Positions 45,739-54,020 are shown, numbered from the stretch's first letter. The stretch: 64,000 nucleotides of DNA from Chryseobacterium sp. ISL-6 (GCF_018613715.1 NZ_JAGGPT010000001.1:175919-239918), one strand, 5' to 3'. The notes: a model not told the origin generated them from the sequence alone. Program-made: numbers and translations.

Positions 45739-46467
45739 CTATTTTTTATTTTCATTTAGAAGTTCCAGTGTATGTTCTACATGACCTCCACCTTTCCATT
45801 CGTCATGTCCGGGAACAACCATCGTTGCTCCAGGGTACTTAGATTTTAGTTTAGCCATTGTCAAAGGCCACTGCTTTACATTGGCTTCACCAGTATAGCC
45901 CAAGTCTGTTGCATTTCTGCTTTTTACAAGACATCCACCATCCAATATATTGTATTTTGGAAACCATACCACGACATTATCTGCAGTGTGCCCTTCTCCA
46001 AGAAAATCTACAACAAACTCTTCTCCTCCTATACGATAAGGCTTTCCTGTTTTTGTGATCTCACTTGATGTAGCTTTTCCTTCTTTCTTCAATAGCTCAT
46101 TGGTTTTTACAGTTGCGTAAGTTTTAATTCCTTTATTATTGTAAAAACTTAAATCTCCCGCTCTATCATCATGCGAATGTGTTGCAAATACAGCAATAAT
46201 CGGTAGGTTATGGCGTTTTTTTATAGTATCCATCAGGCTTTGATATTGCGTTTTCTGCCAAGGCACATCAAAGAGAACGACTCCTTTTTTGGTAACTAGA
46301 TACATCGCATTGGTAGAATATTCTCTGCCTCCAAATACACCAAAAGTTTTGTAAATATACAGATTGGGTTTAATGGGAGGTTCGATCACAAAATCTCTTA
46401 CCTGAGCATTAACAAACTGACTTAAAAACAAAACGGAAATAATTAAAAATCGAATACTTTTTCTCAT
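45739..46467 (-). CDS. bla: Subclass B1 metallo-beta-lactamase (CGB/IND-like)
   Basis: A 242-aa periplasmic zinc hydrolase with signal peptide at 1-22 (ending VNAQ). All B1 zinc ligands are present: His97, His99 and Asp101 in THSHDDRAGD, His160 in GEGHTADN, Cys179 in DGGCLVKS and His221 in PGHDEW. The sequence closely recalls the chromosomal CGB (C. gleum) and IND (C. indologenes) enzymes, for example VKDFVIEPP-like and GVFGG-x-EYS-x-NA motifs. Such enzymes hydrolyse penicillins, many cephalosporins and carbapenems. The allele family cannot be fixed without alignment. It stands alone with its own terminator and no mobile element, consistent with an intrinsic gene. Confidence 0.95.
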   Translation of the reverse strand: MRKSIRFLIISVLFLSQFVNAQVRDFVIEPPIKPNLYIYKTFGVFGGREYSTNAMYLVTKKGVVLFDVPWQKTQYQSLMDTIKKRHNLPIIAVFATHSHDDRAGDLSFYNNKGIKTYATVKTNELLKKEGKATSSEITKTGKPYRIGGEEFVVDFLGEGHTADNVVVWFPKYNILDGGCLVKSRNATDLGYTGEANVKQWPLTMAKLKSKYPGATMVVPGHDEWKGGGHVEHTLELLNENKK

Positions 46468-46536
46468 AATTTTTTTGAATGATAATTAAAATTTTACTGC
46501 TTTTAGGAAAAGACGGAATCGAAGCAGAAAGTTTTG

Positions 46537-46544
46537 CAAACCTA
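46537..46544 (-). promoter_or_regulatory. -7 promoter box for the metallo-beta-lactamase (TAGGTTTG on minus)
   Basis: The plus strand CAAACCTA is the complement of a perfect TAnnTTTG, 69 bases from the ATG at 46467. Confidence 0.5.
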
Positions 46545-46652
46545 ATTAAAATTAAAATATTGAGCATTTATGGAATAGAATTTAACCGTTTTTTAACGGT
46601 TGAGCGTATTTATGGTTCTATATTTTAATCAATTTGCTTTTGTAAAGTTTTT

Positions 46653-46681
46653 AAACTAATGCAACAAAGTTGCATTAGTTT
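46653..46681. promoter_or_regulatory. Perfect 13-bp palindrome overlapping the TonB-receptor promoter (operator candidate)
   Basis: AAACTAATGCAAC (46653-46665), a 3-base AAA centre, and the exact complement (46669-46681). The right arm contains the TTG (46670-46672) that sits 21 bases before the -7 box at 46694, so a bound dimer would block the promoter. A T-run follows the palindrome, so a plus-strand terminator is an alternative, but no gene on that strand ends here. Confidence 0.7.
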
Positions 46682-46693
46682 GTTTTTTTTTAA

Positions 46694-46701
46694 TACTTTT
46701 G
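46694..46701 (+). promoter_or_regulatory. -7 promoter box for the TonB receptor (TACTTTTG)
   Basis: A perfect TAnnTTTG, 64 bases before the ATG at 46766, with a -33 TTG inside the adjacent palindrome. Confidence 0.65.
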
Positions 46702-46765
46702 CTTTTTATTAAAATAGGGTTTCTTTTAAAGTTGAAACTAAGTTTTAAACTAATCACGGTTAAAT

Positions 46766-49204
46766 ATGATGTATATGAACTTTAGATTTATTCTGTCAGT
46801 ATTAGGTGTTTTTATTATTTCCACAGTAAAAGCACAGGATGGAGAAGCAACGGGAAGAGTATTTTTTGAAAACGGAGGATCTTCAGATACTGAAGTAATA
46901 TTAAAAGATACACAGACAAAAACAACCACCGATAAAAACGGAAATTATACGATTAAAAATATAGTTCCGGGAAATTATAAACTTTTAATTAAAGCTAAAG
47001 GATATGAAAATATGGAGCAGGAAGTTTCCATAGAGAAAAAGCATACCGTGATTCCAAATATTTTATTGATCCGCGACAGTAATAAAATTGATGAAGTAGT
47101 GATAACAGGAGTTTCAAAAGAAACTTTAATTAAAGAGAATCCAGTTGCTATTATAAGTATTTCTTCCAAACAGATTGAAAAGACGATAGCTACTAATATT
47201 ATCAGTTCTTTGGTAAAATCAGCTCCGGGTCTGAGTGTGGTAGAGACAGGACCTAATATTTCCAAACCTTTTATCAGAGGACTGGGATATAACCGTGTAT
47301 TAACACTCTATGATGGAATACGGCAAGAAGGTCAGCAATGGGGAGATGAGCACGGTATAGAAGTAGCTCCTTATATAGTTGAGCGTGCAGAAGTGATAAA
47401 AGGACCTGCCAGTTTGATGTTTGGTTCTGATGCACTGGCTGGTGTCGTTAGCCTATTTCCTCATATTCCTACTCAGGATGATGGTATTATTCATGGAAAA
47501 ATAACCAGCGAGTATCAGGGTAATAATAGTCTTATAGGAAATGGGATGCAATTTGATTATAAGAAGAATTCTTTCATAGCCTCATTAAATGCTTCTTATA
47601 GAATGGCAAAAAACTATAGAAATTCTATGGATGGGAGAGTATATAATACCAATTTTGAGGAAAAGAACTTTTCCTTTCTATTAGGACGTAAAACAAGAAC
47701 CAGCTTTTCGAAACTTAATTTTACACTATATGATAATCTTCAGGGGATACCAGATGGTAGTCGTGACGCTAAGACCGGAAAATTTACATATCAGGTGGGA
47801 GAGGGTGAAGATGATGATGTAGAAAAAAGACCCATTGTTTCAGAGAGAGAACTCAATTCATATGCTCTTTCACCTTTACATCAGAGAATTCAGCATTACC
47901 GACTTTATGCGCAGCATACTCAACAAATTGGAAAAGGAGACCTGGATGTTCAGCTTGCTTTGCAGAAAAATATCCGTAGGGAATATAATCACCCGACTTT
48001 ACCTTCCCAGCCGGGAATGTATGTTCAGCTTAATACTTTAAATTATGGAGTCCGCTATAATTTTCCCAAGTTTTCTTCTTTTGAAATTTCTGCAGGTGTT
48101 AACGGAATGATGCAAAATAATAAAAACAAATCTGCCACGGATTTTCCTATTCCTGATTATGACTTAAGTGAAGGTGGTGTCTACGCTTATGCCAAATGGA
48201 AATATAAGAGATTGAACATCAGTGGTGGTGCCCGTTATGACATCCGAAATGTCAGGTGGAATAATTTCTATGTACAGACCAATCCGGTAAACCAGTTTGA
48301 AGAACAGGCTACTCAGGTATCTTCTCATGCTGAATTGAGATTTCCATCATACAGCAAAACTTTTGGCGGGGTATCAGCTAGCATAGGATCTGCTTTTCAA
48401 TTAACAAAACAGATCAGTCTTAAAGCTAATATTGGAAGAAGCTACAGGGCACCAAATATTACGGAGATTGGTTCCAATGGACTGGATCCGGGAGCTCATA
48501 TTATCTATAAAGGAAACAGGGATTTCAATCCTGAATTCTCATTGCAGGAAGATCTGGGGGTAAGTACACGTTTCAAAGATTTCTCAGCAGATGTAAGCTG
48601 GTTTAATAATCATATTCAGAATTATATCTATCTTTCATTACTAGTAGACGGACAAGGAAATCCTCTTGTCGACGCTCAGGGAAATAAGACCTATCAGTAT
48701 CAGCAGGCCTCTGCTCAACTTTATGGTATGGAAGCATGGCTATCACTACATCCGGAAAAATGGAAAGGATTTAACTTTGAAACCAGTCTGTCTCTTATTT
48801 ATGGATTTAACCGTGATAAGATGTTTAAAAGTAAAGGAAATAACGGAGAGCATCTTCCTTTGATTTCTCCGCTAAAACTATCCAGTAGCATATCACAGAA
48901 AATAGCTACCCGATCAAAAGTCTTTTCATCCATGACTCCTACAGCGGACGTGGAATTTTCAGCAGCACAAAACAGATATTTGGGTTTGAATGATACAGAA
49001 ACGGCAACAAAAGATTATACTTTAGTTAATATAGGGATCTCTGTTAACATGAACTATTCTGAAAACCATTCTGCAGTCCTATTGCTTCAGGTGAATAATG
49101 TGTTCGATCGTGCTTATCAATCACATCTTAGCAGACTAAAGTATTTGGGAAATATTTATAATATGGGAAGAAATGTGTCGTTGAAACTTATTGTTCCTTT
49201 TTAA
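46766..49204 (+). CDS. TonB-dependent receptor with carboxypeptidase-regulatory-like domain
   Basis: An 812-aa outer-membrane receptor with signal peptide ending VKAQ. A CarboxypepD_reg-like beta-sandwich covers about 25-100 (GRVFFENGGSSDTEVILKDTQTKTTTDKNGNYTIKNIVPG). The plug covers about 115-230 (VVITGVSKETLIKENPVAIISISS; FIRGLGYNRVLTLYDGIRQEGQQWGDEHGIE), and a barrel runs to the terminal aromatic SLKLIVPF. The plug segment QEGQQWGDEHG resembles metal or haem/siderophore receptors rather than SusC. The palindrome over its promoter and the convergent DtxR/MntR-type regulator gene suggest metal-controlled import. Starts at 46769 or 46775 are also possible. Confidence 0.9.
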   Translation: MMYMNFRFILSVLGVFIISTVKAQDGEATGRVFFENGGSSDTEVILKDTQTKTTTDKNGNYTIKNIVPGNYKLLIKAKGYENMEQEVSIEKKHTVIPNILLIRDSNKIDEVVITGVSKETLIKENPVAIISISSKQIEKTIATNIISSLVKSAPGLSVVETGPNISKPFIRGLGYNRVLTLYDGIRQEGQQWGDEHGIEVAPYIVERAEVIKGPASLMFGSDALAGVVSLFPHIPTQDDGIIHGKITSEYQGNNSLIGNGMQFDYKKNSFIASLNASYRMAKNYRNSMDGRVYNTNFEEKNFSFLLGRKTRTSFSKLNFTLYDNLQGIPDGSRDAKTGKFTYQVGEGEDDDVEKRPIVSERELNSYALSPLHQRIQHYRLYAQHTQQIGKGDLDVQLALQKNIRREYNHPTLPSQPGMYVQLNTLNYGVRYNFPKFSSFEISAGVNGMMQNNKNKSATDFPIPDYDLSEGGVYAYAKWKYKRLNISGGARYDIRNVRWNNFYVQTNPVNQFEEQATQVSSHAELRFPSYSKTFGGVSASIGSAFQLTKQISLKANIGRSYRAPNITEIGSNGLDPGAHIIYKGNRDFNPEFSLQEDLGVSTRFKDFSADVSWFNNHIQNYIYLSLLVDGQGNPLVDAQGNKTYQYQQASAQLYGMEAWLSLHPEKWKGFNFETSLSLIYGFNRDKMFKSKGNNGEHLPLISPLKLSSSISQKIATRSKVFSSMTPTADVEFSAAQNRYLGLNDTETATKDYTLVNIGISVNMNYSENHSAVLLLQVNNVFDRAYQSHLSRLKYLGNIYNMGRNVSLKLIVPF

Positions 49205-49220
49205 GTTGGAACTTAAGAAC

Positions 49221-49260
49221 AAAAAAGGTGGCTGAAGCTCTCAAAACCACCTTTTTTATT
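49221..49260. terminator. Bidirectional terminator
   Basis: Perfect 11-bp arms aaaaaaggtgg (49221-49231) and ccacctttttt (49247-49257) lie between the convergent TonB-receptor and DtxR-type genes. Confidence 0.93.
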
Positions 49261-49914
49261 TTATTTTTTGACTAATATTTTCTCGGTTGCTTTTTTACTA
49301 AGGACCTCTCTTTTTCCTTCAATTTCTATAGTGACAGATTTGTCAAAGTTTTCGATTTTTATGATCTTAATTCTGGTATTCAGCAGTAACTTTCTTTCTG
49401 TAAGATAACTTAAAAAAGCATCATCAGATAATGTGACAGAAGCAAAAATTACAGTTTCACCAACTTCACAATTGCTTAATTTCTGCAAATCCTGAGCGAT
49501 GATATTGCCATCTTTATCAGGAATAGGTTCTCCATGAGGATCGAATTTTGGATAATCTAAAATTTCATCCATTTTATCAAAAAAGACCTGAGAATGTACA
49601 TGCTCCAGCTGTTCTGCAATTTCATGAACATTTTCCCAGCCGAAGTTCATCTTTTTTACCAGGAACATTTCTGTAAGCCTGTGCTTGCGAACCACCAAAG
49701 CAGCCTCCCGTTTTCCTTTATCAGTGACACGAAGGGGTTTGTAGGTCTCATAAATTACCCAGCTCTTTTCTGCAAATTTCTTCATCATATTATTAACGCT
49801 TGGCATTTTTACATTTAGAAATTTGCTGAGTTCGTTAATTGTTACTTTACCTTCATTATCAACCAAATGAAACAAAGCTTTCAGATAATTTTCTTCTGTT
49901 AATGTTGTTTTCAA
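49261..49914 (-). CDS. DtxR/MntR-family metal-dependent transcriptional regulator
   Basis: A 217-aa protein. The N-terminal winged helix-turn-helix is TLTEENYLKALFHLVDNEGKVTINELSKFLNVKMPSVNNMMKKFAEKSWV. The dimerisation/metal-binding domain follows, with HRLTEMFLVKKMNFGWENVHEIAEQLEHVHS, where the Glu/His cluster supplies Fe/Mn ligands. The end is an SH3/FeoA-like domain (about 145-217). This layout is that of DtxR/IdeR/MntR regulators, which repress metal-uptake genes when Fe2+ or Mn2+ is bound. Its divergent promoter region contains the palindrome ACAAAATTTTGT, a candidate autoregulatory site. The convergent TonB receptor is a plausible target. Confidence 0.92.
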   Translation of the reverse strand: MKTTLTEENYLKALFHLVDNEGKVTINELSKFLNVKMPSVNNMMKKFAEKSWVIYETYKPLRVTDKGKREAALVVRKHRLTEMFLVKKMNFGWENVHEIAEQLEHVHSQVFFDKMDEILDYPKFDPHGEPIPDKDGNIIAQDLQKLSNCEVGETVIFASVTLSDDAFLSYLTERKLLLNTRIKIIKIENFDKSVTIEIEGKREVLSKKATEKILVKK

Positions 49915-49935
49915 AATGTTAGATGATTTTAACTA

Positions 49936-49995
49936 CAAATCTAACAAAATTTTGTGAAAATTTTATGCTTGTTCCTTTAAGTTTTTTTAATTTTG
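49936..49995. promoter_or_regulatory. Divergent promoters with central palindrome (DtxR-type gene / aldolase gene)
   Basis: Minus-strand -7 TAGATTTG (plus CAAATCTA at 49936-49943) lies 21 bases from the DtxR-type ATG. A plus-strand -7 TAATTTTG at 49988-49995 ends 4 bases before the aldolase ATG at 50000, implying a leaderless transcript. Between them is the perfect 12-bp palindrome ACAAAATTTTGT (49944-49955), abutting the minus -7 box. Confidence 0.6.
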
Positions 49996-49999
49996 TCTT

Positions 50000-51028
50000 A
50001 TGAAATTTTCTTTTAAAAACGATTACTCAGAGGGGTGTCACCCTAATATATTACAAGCACTTTTACAATCTAACCTTGAACAGGAAGCTGGCTATGGAGA
50101 GGATAGATATTGTTTAGAAGCTAAAGAATTGATCAGAGAAAAGATAGGCCGTAAAGATTCTGAAATTTATTTTGTTTCTGGAGGAACACAAGCAAACCTG
50201 ATTGTTATTTCTTCGATTTTAAGACCTTATCAAGCGGCTATTTCTGCTGCTACCGGACATATATTAAATAATGAAGCTGGTGCTATTGAGGCAACGGGGC
50301 ATAAGATCTTAAGTATTGATACTGAAGATGGTAAATTAAGACCATCAGATATTATTCCTGTATTGGAAGGACATAGCAATGTTCCGCATCAGGTGATGCC
50401 TAAGCTGGTTTATATTTCAAATTCTACTGAATTAGGAACAACCTATAATAGGAAGGAATTGGAATATCTTTCCAGTTTTTGTAAGCAGAATAACTTATAT
50501 CTGTTCATGGATGGGGCAAGATTAGGTCATGGATTAACAGCTGAAACTAGTGATCTGACTTTAGAAAAAATAGCGGAATTAACTGATATTTTCTATTTAG
50601 GTGGAACTAAAAATGGAGCATTAATAGGAGAGGCGATTGTGATCAATAACCCTGTTCTTAAGGAGAATTTTGGTTTTAGCATTAAACAAAAAGGAGCCAT
50701 GTTGGCTAAAGGAAGACTTCTTGGAATTCAGTTTTTAGAACTGATGAAAAATGATCTTTATTTTGATCTGGCGAAACATGCTAATCAGCAGGCTATGAAA
50801 ATAAAAAATGCTTTACAGGAAAGGGGAGCTTCTTTTCTTTCTGATTCGTATACCAATCAGATATTTCCTGTTTTAAATAATGATCTGATTGAGATCCTGG
50901 CGGAGAAATTTGAATTTTATGTGTGGAAAAAAATAGATGATCAATCTTCTGCTATACGGTTAATAACCTCCTGGAATACTTCTGATAAAGGGGTAGATGA
51001 TTTTATAGAAACTATTAAAAACAACTAA
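50000..51028 (+). CDS. Low-specificity L-threonine aldolase-like beta-eliminating lyase
   Basis: A 342-aa fold-type I PLP enzyme of the threonine aldolase (Beta_elim_lyase) family. Visible are FKNDYSEGCHPNILQAL, YGEDRYCLEAKELI, the cofactor-stacking segment SGGTQANLIVI, MDGARLGHGL with Asp171, and YLGGTKNGALIGEAIV with PLP Lys204. The family cleaves threonine and other beta-hydroxy amino acids to glycine and an aldehyde. The true substrate is unknown, and ltaE identity is plausible but not certain. It is divergent from the DtxR-type gene. A strong terminator follows. Confidence 0.88.
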   Translation: MKFSFKNDYSEGCHPNILQALLQSNLEQEAGYGEDRYCLEAKELIREKIGRKDSEIYFVSGGTQANLIVISSILRPYQAAISAATGHILNNEAGAIEATGHKILSIDTEDGKLRPSDIIPVLEGHSNVPHQVMPKLVYISNSTELGTTYNRKELEYLSSFCKQNNLYLFMDGARLGHGLTAETSDLTLEKIAELTDIFYLGGTKNGALIGEAIVINNPVLKENFGFSIKQKGAMLAKGRLLGIQFLELMKNDLYFDLAKHANQQAMKIKNALQERGASFLSDSYTNQIFPVLNNDLIEILAEKFEFYVWKKIDDQSSAIRLITSWNTSDKGVDDFIETIKNN

Positions 51029-51040
51029 GAATTATAAATA

Positions 51041-51073
51041 AAAAACAGCCTTTTAAAAGCTGTTTTTTTATTT
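51041..51073. terminator. Terminator
   Basis: Perfect 9-bp arms aaaaacagc (51041-51049) and gctgttttt (51059-51067) with a T-rich tail, between convergent genes. Confidence 0.93.
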
Positions 51074-51087
51074 TTTTATACGAGAGG

Positions 51088-51417
51088 TTAATCCTGCGGG
51101 TGTGGTTGAAGTATTTTTTTTATGCCTTCAACAACTTCATCTTCAAGACGTTTGATCTTATCTTTTTTCATTCTGATATAAATAGCAATCGGAAATTGGA
51201 ATATTAAATAAACAATAGGCATGTCGTTGTTGGTTTGTGTAGTTACCATACCTGTTTCGGGATTGGCATTTATTTTTACATTTCCTGTAATTGTAAAACC
51301 ACTGGTACGCACCTGTAATGCTCCAAAACTTGTCTGAATTTTATATTGAGGAAATGTTTTCCTTAAATCTTCAATAAATTCTTTTTTTGAAAACGGACTG
51401 AATAGTAAACTCTGCAT
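51088..51417 (-). CDS. Unrecognised small protein
   Basis: A 109-aa protein with one hydrophobic stretch (MPIVYLIFQFPIAIYI, about 68-83) that may be a single membrane segment or a buried strand pair. The N-terminal half (FSKKEFIEDLRKTFPQYKIQTSFGALQVRTSGFTITGNVKIN) looks alpha/beta, and the C-terminus is a charged helix (KKDKIKRLEDEVVEGIKKIL). No family recognised. It is the last gene of a pair of unrelated-looking minus-strand genes. Confidence 0.6.
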   Translation of the reverse strand: MQSLLFSPFSKKEFIEDLRKTFPQYKIQTSFGALQVRTSGFTITGNVKINANPETGMVTTQTNNDMPIVYLIFQFPIAIYIRMKKDKIKRLEDEVVEGIKKILQPHPQD

Positions 51418-51515
51418 AAATTGTATTTAGTTATGATTCCTATGAATGAAGTTCTTGTATAGCAAATACTATGCTGAAATATTTCATTACTGTATGAATA
51501 ATAACGAAAAATATT

Positions 51516-52016
51516 TTATTTTAATCCTTTTGAGACAATAGCGCAATCTGCTGTTTCCATTTTTGGACCATCTTTATAAGTGATCTTCTTTTCATCAGCG
51601 TATTTACTTTGTGAACCCTCTTCTTTATGGTCACCAATTCCTTCGATCAAAGCATTATCTTTTTGAATGAAGAAAATATCGCGTTTGCTTTTTGAACCTT
51701 CAGACTGAAATTCATAGGTTAGTTTTAAAGTATCACCTGATTTGAAGCCTGTTATTTCTCCTGTAGAACCGTCTTTCTCACTGTTTTTGTACGATAATTT
51801 ACCGGAAATTGTTCCCAGATTATCATCAATAGAAGCAAAAACACTGTCTTTACCAATCACCCCTAAATAACAAAATGACTTAGGACCTAATGTATCAACA
51901 ACAGCTTCAGTAGTTGCAGTGGAATCTATATTCACTTTTGGAGTTACATTTTCTGCTTTTTTATTACAATTCATTAAAAAAACTGACAATGAACCCAACA
52001 CAATTAATTTTTTCAT
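51516..52016 (-). CDS. Unrecognised lipoprotein
   Basis: A 166-aa protein with a lipoprotein signal (MKKLIVLGSLSVFLMNC, acylated Cys17), so it is anchored to a membrane facing the periplasm or surface. The mature part is beta-rich (DNLGTISGKLSYKNSEKDGSTGEITGFKSGDTLKLTYEFQSEG) with two Cys (FCYLG and the late ADCAIV) that might form a disulfide. The G-x-L-x-(Y/F)-K-x-x-E-K-D-G-S-x-G-x-I-x-G pattern is common in small Chryseobacterium lipoproteins, but no function is known. A -7 box lies at 52077. Confidence 0.7.
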   Translation of the reverse strand: MKKLIVLGSLSVFLMNCNKKAENVTPKVNIDSTATTEAVVDTLGPKSFCYLGVIGKDSVFASIDDNLGTISGKLSYKNSEKDGSTGEITGFKSGDTLKLTYEFQSEGSKSKRDIFFIQKDNALIEGIGDHKEEGSQSKYADEKKITYKDGPKMETADCAIVSKGLK

Positions 52017-52076
52017 ATCCTTAGTATTATATTAAATCAAATTTCAATTTTGCTAAAATAGCAATAGTATTTAAAT

Positions 52077-52084
52077 CAAAGATA
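52077..52084 (-). promoter_or_regulatory. -7 promoter box (TATCTTTG on minus)
   Basis: The plus strand CAAAGATA is the complement of a perfect TAnnTTTG, 60 bases from the lipoprotein ATG at 52016. Confidence 0.45.
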
Positions 52085-52255
52085 CATTTATTGTAAATAA
52101 AATTTCATCAAAAAAGTATTGAAAATACTTGTGTATATCATAATTTCTCTAATTGCTGAGAATCGTTTAAAAAAAATATTTGTGAATATTTATTCGTACA
52201 GAGGAAAATAATTTAGGCACAGAAAGTGCTTATAAAATGGTATTAAAAAAGGTCT

Positions 52256-53227
52256 ATGTACAAAATTTTTGAAATCTTAACTGTTGTTTTATTTTTCTGT
52301 GGAATTAATTTATTAAGATCGCAGACGCCACAAAATTATATTTACACTTCCTCCGGGGATTTAGAGCAAATAGAAAAAATGATCAGCCGAAAAGATATAG
52401 GTGGTGTCCAAATTGTTTATAACTGGAAATCCTTAGAAACTGAAAAAGATGTTTACGATTTTTCAAGAATTGAGAAGGATCTTGATTATTTGACAAAATT
52501 AGACAGAAAATTATTTATTCAGCTACAGGATAGATTTTTTGAACCTCAGGCAAGATATGTTCCGGATTATATTTTAAAAGATAAAGAATATAACGGCGGA
52601 CTGGTTCCTCAATATGATAACCCAGGTGAAAATAAACCAATAGGAAATGGATGGGCTACCCAACAATGGAATTCAGAGGTTCGGAAGAGATTTCAAAAAC
52701 TGATAGGAGAGTTGGCTAAAAAGTTCGATGGAAAAATTCAGGGAATCAATTTACCAGAGACTGCCATTGATATCGATATGAAAAAAGATAAAACAGGATT
52801 TAGTTGTGATTCTTATTTTCAGGCCGAGCTTGATAATCTGAAGTTTGCACGAAGCGCTTTCTCAAAATCTTATGTTTTACAATATGTCAATTTTTTCCCT
52901 TGTGAATGGGAAAATGATCATCAATATATGTCAAGGCTGTTTGAGTTTGCAAAAGAAAATAATATAGGCTTGGGAGGACCGGATATTGTTCCCAATAAAA
53001 ATGCACAGATGAAAAACTCTTATCCTTTCTTTAATAAATATAAGGGAAAACTTCCTTTAGTAGCGATGGCTGTACAGGAACCAACACTTACCTATAAAAA
53101 TCCCAAGACTAAAAAGCCTTTTACAAAAGAGGAATTTGTAATGTATGCAGAAAATTATTTGGGCGTGAATATTATCTTTTGGAGTGTAGAATCGCCATGG
53201 CTGAAAGTAGGAAAGACTAAAGAATAG
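52256..53227 (+). CDS. Exported TIM-barrel glycoside-hydrolase-like protein
   Basis: A 323-aa protein with signal peptide (residues about 1-24, ending LLRSQ). The opening QIVYNWKSLETEKDVYDFSRIEKDLDYLTKLDRKLFIQLQDR follows the clan GH-A/beta-galactosidase-like pattern of a TIM barrel (W-x-x-(L/I)-E-P/T-x-x-G-x-Y-D-F). Two glutamates fit acid/base and nucleophile positions: Glu168 at a strand end (GINLPETAID) and Glu275 (VAMAVQEPT). Family and substrate cannot be named. The 232 bases downstream contain a dispersed repeat. Confidence 0.62.
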   Translation: MYKIFEILTVVLFFCGINLLRSQTPQNYIYTSSGDLEQIEKMISRKDIGGVQIVYNWKSLETEKDVYDFSRIEKDLDYLTKLDRKLFIQLQDRFFEPQARYVPDYILKDKEYNGGLVPQYDNPGENKPIGNGWATQQWNSEVRKRFQKLIGELAKKFDGKIQGINLPETAIDIDMKKDKTGFSCDSYFQAELDNLKFARSAFSKSYVLQYVNFFPCEWENDHQYMSRLFEFAKENNIGLGGPDIVPNKNAQMKNSYPFFNKYKGKLPLVAMAVQEPTLTYKNPKTKKPFTKEEFVMYAENYLGVNIIFWSVESPWLKVGKTKE

Positions 53228-53261
53228 AGTGGGTTTTAATAGACCGTATTTATTTAAAATT

Positions 53262-53350
53262 TTTTGTCTCGCAGATTTTACAGATGGCGCAGATCCTTTT
53301 TCTTTGAAAAATAAATCTGCTGAATCCGCTAAATCTGCGAGCGATAAAAA
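53262..53350. repeat. Dispersed inverted-repeat element (ctcgcagattt ... aaatctgcgag)
   Basis: Perfect 11-bp terminal arms ctcgcagattt (53268-53278) and aaatctgcgag (53331-53341), with further imperfect pairing inside (gcgcagat/atctgctga). A partial second copy lies at 33153-33188. Both are in intergenic spacers after plus-strand genes. Confidence 0.7.
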
Positions 53351-53459
53351 TATTTGGTAGTAGATAAAATGTTAAATTCTAAATTTTGAATTTTAAAATT
53401 AGAAATATTTAACAATCAAATGTCTTAATTCAAAATCCACATTTGAGATCTAGAATCCT

Positions 53460-54020
53460 TCACACCCTCAAAGATCCACGAAAACCTCTCGCAGCATAAT
53501 AGGAGTCTGCTCCGTTGTGGTACATGAAAACTTTATTGTAACGGCGGTCGCAAAAGATTGCTCCTCCTAATTCACGAATGTCGGAAGGTGTTTTTACCCA
53601 GCTTGAGGTTTTCAGATCGAACTTTCCTAATTCCTGAAGTTGACGGTATTCATCTTCGGTTAACAGTTCGATTCCCATTTCTGAAGCTTTGTCAATTGCA
53701 TTACTTTCCGGTTTATTGGCTTTTCTGGACTCCCAGGCCTGATAATCATAGCACAAGCTTCTACGCTTTGGACTCTCTGGAGAACAGTCGAAGAAAATAT
53801 ATTCGTTTGTTTTTTTATCAAAACCTACAACATCGGGTTCGCCTTCAGTTTCTTCCATTTCGTTTAAAGACCAAAGCTTTTCGGAATTGGCTTCTAATTT
53901 TGTCTGGATTTTGTTCCAGTCGAGATCTTTATGACGATTCATATTTTTCTCAAAACGAATTTTTAAAACTTTTAAAAGTTCCCGACTTTGTTCCGATGAG
54001 ATTTTTTTATTTTTTTTCAT
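53460..54020 (-). CDS. DUF4256 family protein
   Basis: A 186-aa cytosolic protein matching DUF4256: LLKVLKIRFEKNMNRHKDLDWNKIQTKLEANSEKLWSLNEMEETEGEPDVVGFD, then FFDCSPESPKRRSLCYDYQAWESRKANKP and the closing GGAIFCDRRYNKVFMYHNGADSYYAARGFRGSLRV. The family has no assigned biochemical function. It is often encoded next to DoxX, SRPBCC and ArsR genes in Flavobacteriia, exactly the context here, and it is the last gene of that cluster. Confidence 0.9.
   Translation of the reverse strand: MKKNKKISSEQSRELLKVLKIRFEKNMNRHKDLDWNKIQTKLEANSEKLWSLNEMEETEGEPDVVGFDKKTNEYIFFDCSPESPKRRSLCYDYQAWESRKANKPESNAIDKASEMGIELLTEDEYRQLQELGKFDLKTSSWVKTPSDIRELGGAIFCDRRYNKVFMYHNGADSYYAARGFRGSLRV

Noticed and set aside
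45739..46467. Recently acquired mobile carbapenemase gene
   Set aside because: No integron, transposase or flanking repeat was seen; base composition matches neighbours and the type is chromosomal in this genus.
46653..46690. Ordinary rho-independent terminator on the plus strand
   Set aside because: Although a T-run follows, no plus-strand gene ends upstream, and the arm overlaps a well-spaced promoter; an operator is the better reading, with the terminator kept as an alternative.
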